DNA of 64,000 bases, taken from the NCBI RefSeq assembly GCF_029542785.1, contig NC_083372.1:744001-808000 (forward strand), given 5' to 3'. This stretch comes from Malassezia japonica (Eukaryota > Basidiomycota > Malasseziomycetes > Malasseziales > Malasseziaceae). Made by a program: the position numbers and the translations under genes. Of this stretch, positions 10,538 through 19,537 are shown piece by piece (position 1 is the first letter of the stretch; every line of letters starts with the position of its first letter). Under the pieces are notes generated by a model. That model was not told the DNA's origin. It saw nothing but the letters and a program-made list of their open reading frames with translations, and made no database searches.

Positions 10538-11257
10538 TTAGAAGTCACCGCCGCCCATATCGCCGCCCATGTCACCACCGCCCATGTCACCACCACCGCC
10601 CATGTCGTCGTTCATCTGGCCCTGCATGTAGCCATCCTGGTACGCGTCATGCTCCATGTGGTCTGCGTTAGTCGTGCAACGTACCCATGCCGTTCATCAG
10701 CGCCATACCACCGAGCATACCGGCACCACCACCGAGCAGACCGGCGCCCATGCCGCCCATGCCGCCGCCCATGCGGCCGCCGCCGAGGCCGCCGCCGAGG
10801 CCGCCGCCACCGAAGCGGTTAAACAAGCCGCCGCCGCCGCCGCCCATCATGGGCTGCTGCATCATGGGCTGCTGCATCATAGGCTGCTGCATCATCATGG
10901 GCTGCTGCTGGTAGGACTGCATCGGCGGAGGCATCTGCTGGGGATACGGCTGCTGAGGAGCACCGCCATAGTTGCGGTTCTCACCGCTGCCGTGCTGGCC
11001 CGGCGGCGCACCCGACGGAGCAGCATACTTGTTGCCCTCGTCCTCCGGGTGGATCCAAGTCGAGCGAGGGGGCGTCTCGCGCGTGTTCACGTAAAAGTAC
11101 TGGTTGTAGCTGGGTCAGCGTGTGTGGTAACCTACTTGCTGTCCCACTGCTTCACCCAACCGTCCGGCAAAGGGCGGTCAGCGCCGCTCTTAGCGGAGGA
11201 CTGAGGCTGGCTGTTCGTTTTGGCGTCGTACGCAGGGGGTTCATCCGTCTTTCCCAT
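10538..11257 (-). CDS. WWM1: WW-domain protein, Wwm1-like
   Basis: 223 aa from exons 11136-11257, 10685-11109 and 10538-10662 (introns 26 and 22 nt). The WW domain (about residues 30-63) is completed only by splicing: LPDGWVKQWDSNYNQYFY, then the second Trp in PPRSTWIHP. The rest is low complexity: a Gln/Pro/Met stretch with repeated QQPMM units, then long Gly/Met runs and a C-terminal DMGGG repeat. The architecture resembles yeast Wwm1, which interacts with metacaspase; that partner is inference. The QQPMM units are encoded by a near-perfect 15-bp tandem repeat around 10848-10908. Confidence 0.78.
10848..10908 (-). repeat. 15-bp tandem repeat encoding QQPMM units
   Basis: About four imperfect copies of CATCATGGGCTGCTG (plus-strand reading) lie within the WW-protein gene, one with a G-to-A change and one with an added CAT. 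Every unit length is a multiple of three, so copy number can change without breaking the frame. Confidence 0.8.
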
Positions 11258-11597
11258 GGTGGCTAAAGAAGGGCTCGCCGTGCCTGGCCGGTGCGGGTGA
11301 ACCTTCCGCCGAGAACTTCTCCACGTGGCTTAACGTCATCCCCGGGCGGGCCCGCGGGCGTGGGGAAGGCGGAGCCACGTGTGGGTGGCGTGTTGAAAAC
11401 GGATGCCCTGGCAGACTATCGCATACGCTCTACGGTGGCTGAGAGAGGAATGTAAACTCTCCGCAGCCCAGAGTGGCCTGAATCAGGCATGGACATGGCA
11501 AGAAACCATCCCAGGAGAATTGCAGTTGGGTGGCAGAAGCAAAGCGCACCTCGCTCCCGCTTCCAGCGCGGCAGATCGGTATATACATTCTTCCTGG
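11258..11597. promoter_or_regulatory. Promoter region of WWM1 with two CACGTG boxes (340 bp, no gene seen)
   Basis: The gap between WWM1 (start) and the PP1 gene (end). It contains CACGTG at 11322-11327 and 11376-11381 and a CRE-like ACGTCA at 11333-11338. I see no supported ORF or RNA gene here. Confidence 0.5.
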
Positions 11598-12648
11598 TTA
11601 CGCAGAGCCCTTCTTCTTCTGCTTACGGGGCGGCGTAACCGGCCGCCCCATATTGATACCCCCGTACGCGTATTTTTGCTTCTTTTCAGCGGGCTTCAGA
11701 ATCTGGAAGGAGCAAAGCAAGGTCTCGTCGACGCTCATCATTGCACCAGCATTGTCAAACTCGCCGCAGTAGTTGGGCGCGGAGAACAGAGTGACAAGTT
11801 GCCGCTTCGCAAAGAACTCGTAGCCATCCTCGACCACCTGGTGAGCACGGCAGATCAAATCCATATCATGTTTTGCCAAGAACCGCGACACGACGTCCGG
11901 ACCAAACGTGAACGACACACCACGGTCGTTCTCCGACCAGCCCGAGATATCCTTGTCAGGGTCCGACCAGAGCAGGTCGCACAAAAGACCGGTATCCGGC
12001 ACATCCGTCGGCCTCATCACGCGGCGGATCTGCTCCATGCTCTGCAGATCGGGCGAAAGACCACCGTGCATCGTAAAGATCTTTTCGTCAATGATAGCAG
12101 CGATCGGCAAGCAGTTGAAGCAGTCCGTAAACGTCTTCCACAGCTTGATGTTATAGCGACGCTTGCACTCGTCGTAGAAACCGTAGATGCGGTTAATGCT
12201 TGCGCACTCGTGGTTGCCACGCAGAATAAAGAAGTTCTCCGGGTACTTGATCTTGTACGCGAGCAGCAGGCAGATGGTCTCGAGACTCTGCTTCCCTCGG
12301 TCCACGTAGTCACCCAGGAACAGGTAGTTGCTCTCCGGCGGGAAGCCACCGTATTCAAACAGACGCAACAAATCGTAGTACTGGCCGTGAATATCACCTG
12401 GTGTGAGCGTAAACACGTACCGCAAATCTTAATCGGAGCCTCGAGCTCCAGGAGAATCGGCTGGTTGATGAAAATGTCACGCGCTGTCAAGCACAGATAC
12501 TTGATCTCGTACTCCTCCAGGTGCACGGGCTTGCCGGGACGCGAGCCACGCACTGCGGTTAGTATGGTGTGGATAGAGACCACGTACCTTCGAGGAGCCG
12601 GTCAATGATATTGTCTATGTCGACCTCGGCAGATTGGTTATCCGTCAT
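11598..12648 (-). CDS. GLC7: Serine/threonine protein phosphatase PP1 catalytic subunit
   Basis: 330 aa from exons 12588-12648, 12421-12552 and 11598-12397 (introns 35 and 23 nt). All PPP-family metal-binding motifs are intact: GDIHGQ (restored by the second junction), GDYVDRG, GNHE, then the C-terminal histidines in [15 protein letters not shown] and the [16 protein letters not shown] loop. Length and sequence are typical of PP1 (Glc7/Dis2). It controls glycogen metabolism, mitosis and transcription through regulatory subunits. The tail is short and lysine-rich. Confidence 0.97.
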
Positions 12649-13097
12649 ATTCAGCGGGTCGTTTTACCCAAACTGGCGGTGTTAGTACCGTCCCACACAC
12701 ACGCTACACACACACACAGCGCGTCTACGGCGTATAGCACGCAAAAACACGCCATGCACGCGCGGAGGATACGTACAGAATTTGTTGGGCACGCAGCAGA
12801 GCACGGCAGGGGAGCGCAGTGGCAAGGTCCAGTCAGGGAGTACAGATAGGTAGAATACCGTGAACAAGCACAGGCAATCCTATTTGAGTCCCTTAGGCAC
12901 TGGGTGACAACGACTGAGACGACACGAGCGCAACGACTCGAGCCGGAGGTGGTGCGATGGCGCAGGTTTTGTTCTCGGCTCGGGTTCCTTTGCTGCCCCG
13001 TTGTTTGGCTGGCACGGCCGAAAAGAGATTTGCAATTAAGATTCTCGTTGCCCGCGTGCCGCGTACCCGATCAAATTAGCCGAGGCCCGATCATTGA
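12649..13097. promoter_or_regulatory. Intergenic region upstream of GLC7 (449 bp, no gene seen)
   Basis: It holds the presumed GLC7 promoter on the minus strand and the 3' end of EMC2. The only distinct feature is a short CA-rich tract at about 12694-12719. A 270-nt plus-strand ORF starting at 12904 runs into EMC2 coding sequence and has no recognisable content, so I do not call it. Confidence 0.5.
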
Positions 13098-14093
13098 CTA
13101 CGCATGCGCTACACTTTTCCGCGCCGCGGCACGCACTGCCGCAGGCGCAGCGTCCTGCGCATCGGGCGCATAGACATTCTCTAGCATGAGCTGGGTGACC
13201 AGCGTGTCGATTTCCGGGACCTTTTCTGCGGTGACCTCGCCGTCAGTCGAGGTCCGCTTGTCCGAGTGTGCAAGGAGCTGCGTCGTGCACTGCATGAGTT
13301 TCGATACGTACCACCTTGAGTCCCCATAGTGTGCGCACCCACGGGCCGCTCACGCGGTCCGATGCACGTCCACTCTTAGGCTTCATGTTGCCCTCGCCCA
13401 GCTCGAGGATGCGCAGGTATATTTTGTAGGCCTTGGCAATCTCGCCCATCGTGTACAGCGTCTCGGCGTACTGCAGCAGGTAGTAGCTGTTGTGCGGCGC
13501 CAGGAGCAGCAGCTCTTCCAGGGCATACGCGGCTTGGGCGTACTTGTTCTGCTCCGTGTACAGCGACGCAAGCTCCTGCCACGACTCCTGGTCGAGGGGG
13601 AAGTGGTCGACAAACTCGGCGAGCGCCTCGGTCGCATCCGCAACCCCGTCCGGCTGCGCGCGGATCGCAGCAATGCGGCGCTTGTTGATCAACTGCATTA
13701 GCAAGAACACATACCATGTGCACAGGCTCGATGCGCAAAAACGTCTCGTACAGGTGCTGCGCCTCGCGCAGGAGTCCTTTCGACTCAAGCACCGTTCCTT
13801 GAAAGAGCACGACTCGCGGCGAGTCGGGGAAACGCGTCGACAGGCGCGACAAGCACAAGTCCGCAAGCTCGTACTTGCCCAGCTCCGCCGCGGCGAGGCC
13901 GACCTGCTCGAGAAACGCCCAGTGTTCGTCACCGAGCGCCGACAGCTCATTGTTGTCCAAAATCCACTCGCCGTAGCGCACGGTATCGTAGGCATTGCGC
14001 TTCGGAGTTCTGCATAAGTCACTCTACGCACACCCGCTGCTCCGCGAGCCAGCCGAGCGCCTCGCTCAGCGTAATCAGCTTCGCGTCCGTCAT
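13098..14093 (-). CDS. EMC2: ER membrane protein complex subunit 2 (TPR protein)
   Basis: 309 aa from exons 14032-14093, 13715-14009, 13312-13692 and 13098-13289 (three 22-nt introns). It is a chain of tetratricopeptide repeats, for example ELGKYELADLCLSRLSTRFP and the PLDQESWQELASLYTEQNKY segment, ending in a short charged tail. EMC2 is the cytosolic TPR scaffold of the EMC insertase for tail-anchored and multipass membrane proteins. For intron 1 the donor GTGCGT is preferred over an overlapping GTGTGC because only it keeps the frame. Splicing gives 62+295+381+192 nt, exactly 310 codons. Confidence 0.88.
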
Positions 14094-14191
14094 GGGCCTG
14101 AGCACGCTCCACGCGACCGCCCGGCGAATTCGGCCGAAGGCCCCGTCCGTCGCCGCCGCGCTGCCTCCTCAGGACCGTATTTGTCTGGAAA

Positions 14192-14557
14192 ATGGTGGGT
14201 AGCCCTGGCTGACCGCAGGGAGCTGGTCCTCGTTATCCGTACCCGAAGGAAGTCTGGTCGCCGTCTGGTACGTACCCTAACTAATTGTAGGCGGCTGGTG
14301 GACGAGGTAGGCACCGCAAACTGACGCAGGCCGAAGAACTGGGCGAGCAGCACCTTTGTCGCTGCGACGGGCATCGGCATGCTTGCATATGGTCTGTGGA
14401 CGCTGAGTGCCGACCGCGAGGTACGTGATTATGCTAACGCAGTGGCGCCACCAGGCCCCTCTGCACCCCATCCCTTCGCAGATGGTAGGTTTTTTCTTGT
14501 CTAACGCAGTGGTCGCGCCAGTTCAAGAACGGCGAGCTGGGAGTCAAGCCTGAATAA
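14192..14557 (+). CDS. 82-aa conserved fungal single-pass membrane protein, six exons
   Basis: Exons 14192-14194, 14219-14267, 14291-14306, 14330-14420, 14443-14484 and 14510-14557, separated by introns of 24, 23, 23, 22 and 25 nt. The protein has the motif PYPKEVWSPSGGWW near its N terminus, one membrane segment (about residues 36-54, STFVAATGIGMLAYGLWTL), then ADREWRH and a C-terminal PSQMWSRQF. I recall similar small uncharacterised proteins in other fungi, with a (Y/F)PKxVWSPxGGW core and a following transmembrane helix. The size and layout suggest an organelle inner-membrane protein, but no function is established here. Coding exon 1 is the ATG alone, so a different upstream start is possible; exon 3 is only 16 nt. 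No uninterrupted ORF covers the gene. Confidence 0.72.
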
Positions 14558-14573
14558 GGTTATAGCATGCAAG

Positions 14574-15578
14574 CTATTGTGCGCTACCAAGGCGGATGGT
14601 GCTCTTGTCATGCAGGTACTCGTACGTCGGCGTCACCGCGCTGTGTCAGTTGTACAACGTACGTAATACAGTCCTGCACGACCTGCGGCTGCTGCGACAG
14701 GTCCTTGGGCGGGCCCTCCTTTGTCTTGCGGAAGCCTGAGGAGTCTTCTGCGGCGGCATGGTAGCTGCCCCACTTGGCCCAGATGTCCACCGCGCCGGGG
14801 TCCCACGAGAGCATGGACTCGGTAAAGGGCACGCCGAGCGCCTTGCAGTACTGCTCGAGCGTTGCGCCGGGGTTCTCGAGCAGCGTTGAGGCATCGACGA
14901 GCGGCGGCGGCATTGCCTGCTTCTGCACGGCGTACGCCGCGTAGCGCTTGTCGTCGGTGGGCGTGTGGAAGGTCGACGTGGGGTCGGCGATCCAGTCGTA
15001 GAGCAGCTTCAGCTCCGCGTACCCCGCTTCTGCGGGGTCAAAGAACGAGAAGCCAGCGGCCTGCTCCTGCGTGCACTTGTAGTAGCTGGGGATGCTCTTG
15101 GCCGGCGTGCGGATTAGAAAGGTGTGCTGGAACCGCTGCAAGAGGGCGGTCGGGAGCACCGTCGGGTTCTCCTTCGGGTTCACCTTGTCCACCGCGCCCG
15201 TCGAGGGGAAGAGGCGCGAGCTGGGGTGCAGCTCGTGCAGGACCTCAGGGGCAAAGATGTACTGGGCCATGTCCTGTGGTCAGTGCGCAGGCGTACCTTG
15301 ATGAAGATGTAGCGGCAGGGTTCGTCCTTGGGTTGGTTGGCGCTCTCGAGGAGGCCTAGCGAGACTTGTTCGATGGACTTTTCGTACGCCTCGCTCTTGC
15401 GGCACTCCTCGTCCGAGTACCGCCTGCACGCACGGTCCTTGCTAAAGTAGAACGGGTCTCCGAGCGGCTCGTGGAAGATGTGCGTGTCTTTGCGCTGCAA
15501 AAACGCACGTTCAAATGCAGTCGAGCAGGACCGGGGATGGCACCAGACAATAATGGGCTTCGGAGAGTCTTCGGACAT
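14574..15578 (-). CDS. P-loop sulfotransferase-like protein
   Basis: 319 aa from exons 15297-15578, 14663-15273 and 14574-14640 (introns 23 and 22 nt). The N terminus IIVWCHPRSCSTAFERAF is the phosphosulfate-binding P-loop of the sulfotransferase superfamily, and HTFLIRTPAKSIPSYYK is the equivalent of the second (3'-phosphate) motif. The enzymatic substrate is unknown; many fungal members are annotated only as sulfotransferase-family proteins. The 3' intron replaces an apparent stop at 14608 by a tail containing PTYEYLHDKSTIRLG, which I regard as the better end. The stop codons of this gene and the 82-aa gene are 16 bp apart. Confidence 0.78.
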
Positions 15579-15679
15579 GCTGGCAGTGGGGAGCAGCGCC
15601 CGCCCTAACGCCCTATGGCGTGCCTTGTTTCCCCAACCTTACTTTAAGTGTACCGGCTTAGTTCCCATACACGTAACAC

Positions 15680-16906
15680 ATGGGCGCCTCGTCGGTGTCG
15701 CGGCATACGGCGCCGCCGCTGTACGTGTGCTATCTGCTGCGCTCGCAGAGTAAGGCGAACACGACGTATATAGGCTCGACGCCGGATCCTGTACGGCGCA
15801 TAAAGCAGCACAATGGGCTCGTCACACAAGGCGCGGTCATGACACGCTTCGCACGGCCCTGGTCCATGGACGTGATGGTGTACAATTTCCCGTCACGCAT
15901 CGCCGCACTCCAGTTTGAATGGTCGTGGCAGTCGCCGCACGTTTCTCGGCACCTGCGCAATGCCGAGCACGGCGAGCACGCGGCGTACTCTGGCCGCAGC
16001 GACGCGCCCCTCTTTCCGCCGGATCGCAAGTCGACGTACGTCGGTCGCTCGGGGCGGCAGCGCACCAAGGCGCGCGTAAGTGGCGTGCCAGAGCAGCGCA
16101 TTCTGGTCATGCGTGCATTGCTTGCATCCGAGCCATTTTGTTTCTGGAACTTGAAAATCGCCTTTTTCAACGAGTGGGCCTATGGCGTGTGGCTGTACCA
16201 CGAGCGCGACGCCGACCTCTACACGCACGGACGGGTGACGGGGCGGCCGCTGCCAGCCAGCTATCCTGAAGTGGTCTGCGACTTTAGCGGCGTGCTCGGC
16301 GAGACGCAGCCCCTGGCTCAGGGCGCCGACGACTGGCCGCCGCTGCCCGAGAGCGAGACCGAGTCGGCGTGGCAGAAACAGAAACGCACGGCAGTGCGGC
16401 CCCGCAAGACCACGCCGCCGCCCGGCGCGTGGCACGAAACGATGCCGCTCGCACGCGACGCCGCGACGCTCGGCCTGAGCTGGGACATGCTCAAAGACGC
16501 ACGCACACTTCCGCCCCGCAAGCGCAAGACACGCTCCCCTTTGCACCACGACGACGATACCTGCACGGATACCGAGCGCGCGCTCGTCGAGCGCATCACT
16601 GATACCCCCTACCCCCACGCTGCGACAATCCTGCACCAGTCCGACCATGCGTGCGGGGTGTGTAGCGAACCTGTGCAGATGCACGAGCCCCACACCTTTT
16701 CGCTGTGCCCCTCGGCGCAGGCCGACGGCACGCGCTGCACCAGCGTCTTTCACCTCACATGCCTCGCCGCGCACTTTCGCGCGTCGACGCCAACGCCCCG
16801 CACGTTCTGCCTGCCGGTCGCCGGGTCGTGTCCGTGCTGCCGCGGCCCCGCCGCGCCGTGGCCCGAGATCGTTCGCCGAGTCTTCCGCCGTGCGGATCTA
16901 GGATAA
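15680..16906 (+). CDS. SLX1: SLX1 structure-specific endonuclease subunit
   Basis: 408 aa, no intron. The N-terminal GIY-YIG nuclease domain shows YVCYLLRSQ, TYIGSTPDPVRRIKQHNG with the catalytic Arg, and the later glutamate in LQFEWSWQ. The C-terminal SLX1-type RING/PHD zinc finger starts at about residue 320 (CGVCSEPV ... HLTCLAAHF ... CPCCRGP). With SLX4 it cleaves branched DNA such as 5' flaps and Holliday junctions in the nucleus. The TAA stop at 16904-16906 directly abuts the stop codon of convergent SYO1. Confidence 0.94.
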   Translation: MGASSVSRHTAPPLYVCYLLRSQSKANTTYIGSTPDPVRRIKQHNGLVTQGAVMTRFARPWSMDVMVYNFPSRIAALQFEWSWQSPHVSRHLRNAEHGEHAAYSGRSDAPLFPPDRKSTYVGRSGRQRTKARVSGVPEQRILVMRALLASEPFCFWNLKIAFFNEWAYGVWLYHERDADLYTHGRVTGRPLPASYPEVVCDFSGVLGETQPLAQGADDWPPLPESETESAWQKQKRTAVRPRKTTPPPGAWHETMPLARDAATLGLSWDMLKDARTLPPRKRKTRSPLHHDDDTCTDTERALVERITDTPYPHAATILHQSDHACGVCSEPVQMHEPHTFSLCPSAQADGTRCTSVFHLTCLAAHFRASTPTPRTFCLPVAGSCPCCRGPAAPWPEIVRRVFRRADLG

Positions 16907-19495
16907 CTATACACTTGCGCGGTACTCGAGGAACGCACGTAGATTCTGCACACTTTCGTGTGCAGCCGCATACAGCGGCACGTTGGCACGGCGGTCGATG
17001 CGCTTGACGAGCGCCGCCGCCGGCGCGACGAGCTGCGCGAGCTTCTCCTGCAGCTGCCCCTGCCTGTAGACAATGTCCCACGGCGCGAGCTCGTTCGCGT
17101 ACGTGTCCATCACCGCATTGATGGCCGCCGCGAGAATATCGACGTGCGCCACGTCGCCGTGTGCAAGCGTCGCGGCCGCGTCGACAAAGAACCCGCCGAG
17201 CTGGGCGTACACCTGGAGGTAGGCGTCCGGCGGCGACGCTGCGCCGTCCTGGCGGTAGGCCTGCGAGCGTGCCAGCACCGCCAACGTGCCGAGGCTCTTG
17301 ATGCGCACGGCCGACAGGCGCGCCGACTGGTAAGCGGCCATGAGCGCGGTGATGTACGGCGCCGTGGCGTGGTCCTGCACCAGCGGCAGCTGGCCCTCGA
17401 GGATGCGTGCGATCGACCAGAGGCACCCGAGGCACGTGTCGACGATCGCCAGGCCGTCGTGCGCCGCATTGGCACTGGTCGGCGGCGCCATGGCTGACGG
17501 GAGCGCCTCTTCGAGCGTCTCGGCGTCGACGACGCTCGGCACGGCCGCCCAGTGCGCCGCAATACGGAAAACATGCGCCCACGCCTCGTGCAGCGCGCTG
17601 CCGACCGGCGTCGCCTCCGCGTCGCTGTCCTCGAGGAAGGCAGTGCCGACCCACTCGCGCCACAGCGCGATGCGCTCGAGCGTCTCTTCGTCGCCCGGCC
17701 ACTGCGACGGCGGAGGGGGCGCAAAGAGTGCGAGGCGCAGCAAGAAGTTGTTCGCCGCCGCGAGCGCGCGCAGCTCGACGGCGCGGCGCTGCGCGCCTTG
17801 GCGGTCCTGGCGCTCGGACGCGTCGCTCGGCGCGGCGAGGCGCAAGAGGACGCCGAGCAGCGGCGTCCGGAGCACCTCGGAAAAGACCCAGCGGTCGAGC
17901 GCGTGGGGCTCGGCGTCGCCACGCGCAATCGCCTCGGGCTCGTCGTCCATCGCGTCGTCGTCAAACTCTTCCATGAGCTCCATTTCATCGTCGTCGTCGT
18001 CGTCGTCGAGCGGCAGGTGCGTGATTGAGAGCTGCTCGACATCCTCTTCGCCGCGGCCCAGCACGCTCATCATCTCGGCGACAATCTCGAGCGCAAGCTC
18101 CGAGGTCTGCAGCGCCTCGCCTTGGCTCTGACCGACAAATGCCTCGGCGTCAGTCAGGGAGAGGAGGTGCGTGAGGCGCGCAAGCACCTCGTGGATCATG
18201 TACTTGCCGAGCGGCCCGTGCTGCGCGACGACGATCGGCGCGGCGTCCGGCCCCAGCGCTTCTGGCGCGTGCGCAGCCCGCTGCACGTTGCACAGGACGC
18301 CGCTTGCCATCGTCGCCAGCGACGCGGCGTTCGCGCCGGCCGCGCCGTCGGTGGGCAGGAGCGCGACGGCCTGCGCAAGGAGCGCGAGGCGGCGGCTGCC
18401 TTCGGCACGCGCCGCGCCCAGCTCGGACGGCGTCGGGAGCACGACCGGCGCCTGCTCGCGCCGCCGAGCCTTTTTGCTCGTTGGCGGGAGGTGCGTCGGC
18501 AGGCCGGCGACGGCGCGGCCGAGGCCATGCTTGGCGTCGTCGCACAGCGCACAGAGCGTATTTGCGCTCGCCGTGCCGAACGACACGAGCGCCGCAGAGT
18601 AGGGCGAAGTGGCCTGCAGGCCGTGCACGCCGAGGCTCACCGCCTCGCACAGCCAGGCGGCGAGTGCGTCGCCTGCAAACGCCTGGCGCTCGGCGTGCTG
18701 CGTATCGTCGAGGAGCGACTGCTGCCAGTCCCAGCGCACCGCACGCACCAGCAGCTTCTCGCTCGTCTCGCAGATGCAGCCGAGAATCGTCACGAGGCTC
18801 TCGCACATCTCCACGAGACACTGCGCTGCAGGGGGGTCCATGGCCGCCAGCGACGCCGGCGCGTCGGCGGCCCAGCCGCGCACGTCGACGGCGGCCGAGG
18901 CGTCCGGCGCAAACTCGGGGTTGTCGGTGAGCGCGCCTTCGTGCATGGTGCCCGCCGCGAGCTTGGCGGCGTGGCGGCGCTCCTTGCGGTTCATCTGCTC
19001 GACGGGCTTGGAGAGGAGGCGTTCGCGAGCCTCGCGCGCCGGTGCCTTGGCGCGCTCCATCTGGCGCTCCTGGTTCTGCAGCCCCATGGTCGCCCAGCGG
19101 AGGCACTGCAACACGATCTCGAGACCGCCCTTGTTGACGAGCTCGCCGAAAATGTCGCTGTCGCCCTCGACGCACAAGTTGCGCAGCGCGCCGCTCGCCT
19201 CGCGGCGCACCTCGAGGTTTGTATCATGCTCCAATTCGTACAGCACACGTGCGACAATGTTGCGCGAGAGGAGCAGGCGCCGGTTGCGTGCGCCGTGCTC
19301 TTCTTCGAGGAGCGACGAAATGGACGCGAGCGCCCACACTTTTTCGCCCGTCGGCACGTCGCTCGGGCCGCCCGGCAGCTTTTCCAGCACCGGCACGACC
19401 TCGGCCTTGACCTCGGACACGGCGGTGGTGCCGCGACGCAGCGGATCGTGCCGCGCGCGCCGCGAACCACTCCAGTCCCTGCGCGATTTCGGCAT
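16907..19495 (-). CDS. SYO1: SYO1 symportin (Rpl5/Rpl11 co-import chaperone)
   Basis: 862 aa, no intron, starting at MPKSRRDW. It is an ARM/HEAT repeat protein (for example NLEVRREASGALRNLCVEGD) with KPVEQMNRKERRHAAKLAAG and a strongly acidic loop of D/E residues near residues 480-520 (17930-18010). This combination is that of Syo1, which carries ribosomal proteins uL18 and uL5 with importin. An apparent N-terminal extension up to 20188 is only the antisense of the kinase gene. The 42 bp between this ATG and the kinase ATG must hold both promoters. Confidence 0.87.
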   Translation of the reverse strand: MPKSRRDWSGSRRARHDPLRRGTTAVSEVKAEVVPVLEKLPGGPSDVPTGEKVWALASISSLLEEEHGARNRRLLLSRNIVARVLYELEHDTNLEVRREASGALRNLCVEGDSDIFGELVNKGGLEIVLQCLRWATMGLQNQERQMERAKAPAREARERLLSKPVEQMNRKERRHAAKLAAGTMHEGALTDNPEFAPDASAAVDVRGWAADAPASLAAMDPPAAQCLVEMCESLVTILGCICETSEKLLVRAVRWDWQQSLLDDTQHAERQAFAGDALAAWLCEAVSLGVHGLQATSPYSAALVSFGTASANTLCALCDDAKHGLGRAVAGLPTHLPPTSKKARRREQAPVVLPTPSELGAARAEGSRRLALLAQAVALLPTDGAAGANAASLATMASGVLCNVQRAAHAPEALGPDAAPIVVAQHGPLGKYMIHEVLARLTHLLSLTDAEAFVGQSQGEALQTSELALEIVAEMMSVLGRGEEDVEQLSITHLPLDDDDDDDEMELMEEFDDDAMDDEPEAIARGDAEPHALDRWVFSEVLRTPLLGVLLRLAAPSDASERQDRQGAQRRAVELRALAAANNFLLRLALFAPPPPSQWPGDEETLERIALWREWVGTAFLEDSDAEATPVGSALHEAWAHVFRIAAHWAAVPSVVDAETLEEALPSAMAPPTSANAAHDGLAIVDTCLGCLWSIARILEGQLPLVQDHATAPYITALMAAYQSARLSAVRIKSLGTLAVLARSQAYRQDGAASPPDAYLQVYAQLGGFFVDAAATLAHGDVAHVDILAAAINAVMDTYANELAPWDIVYRQGQLQEKLAQLVAPAAALVKRIDRRANVPLYAAAHESVQNLRAFLEYRASV

Positions 19496-19537
19496 GAAAG
19501 AAAAGAGCTGAGTCAGCACCGGGCTTGGACACGGACC

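Noticed and set aside
12904..13173. 89-codon plus-strand ORF upstream of GLC7
   Set aside because: It overlaps the EMC2 terminal exon in antisense and shows no conserved features.
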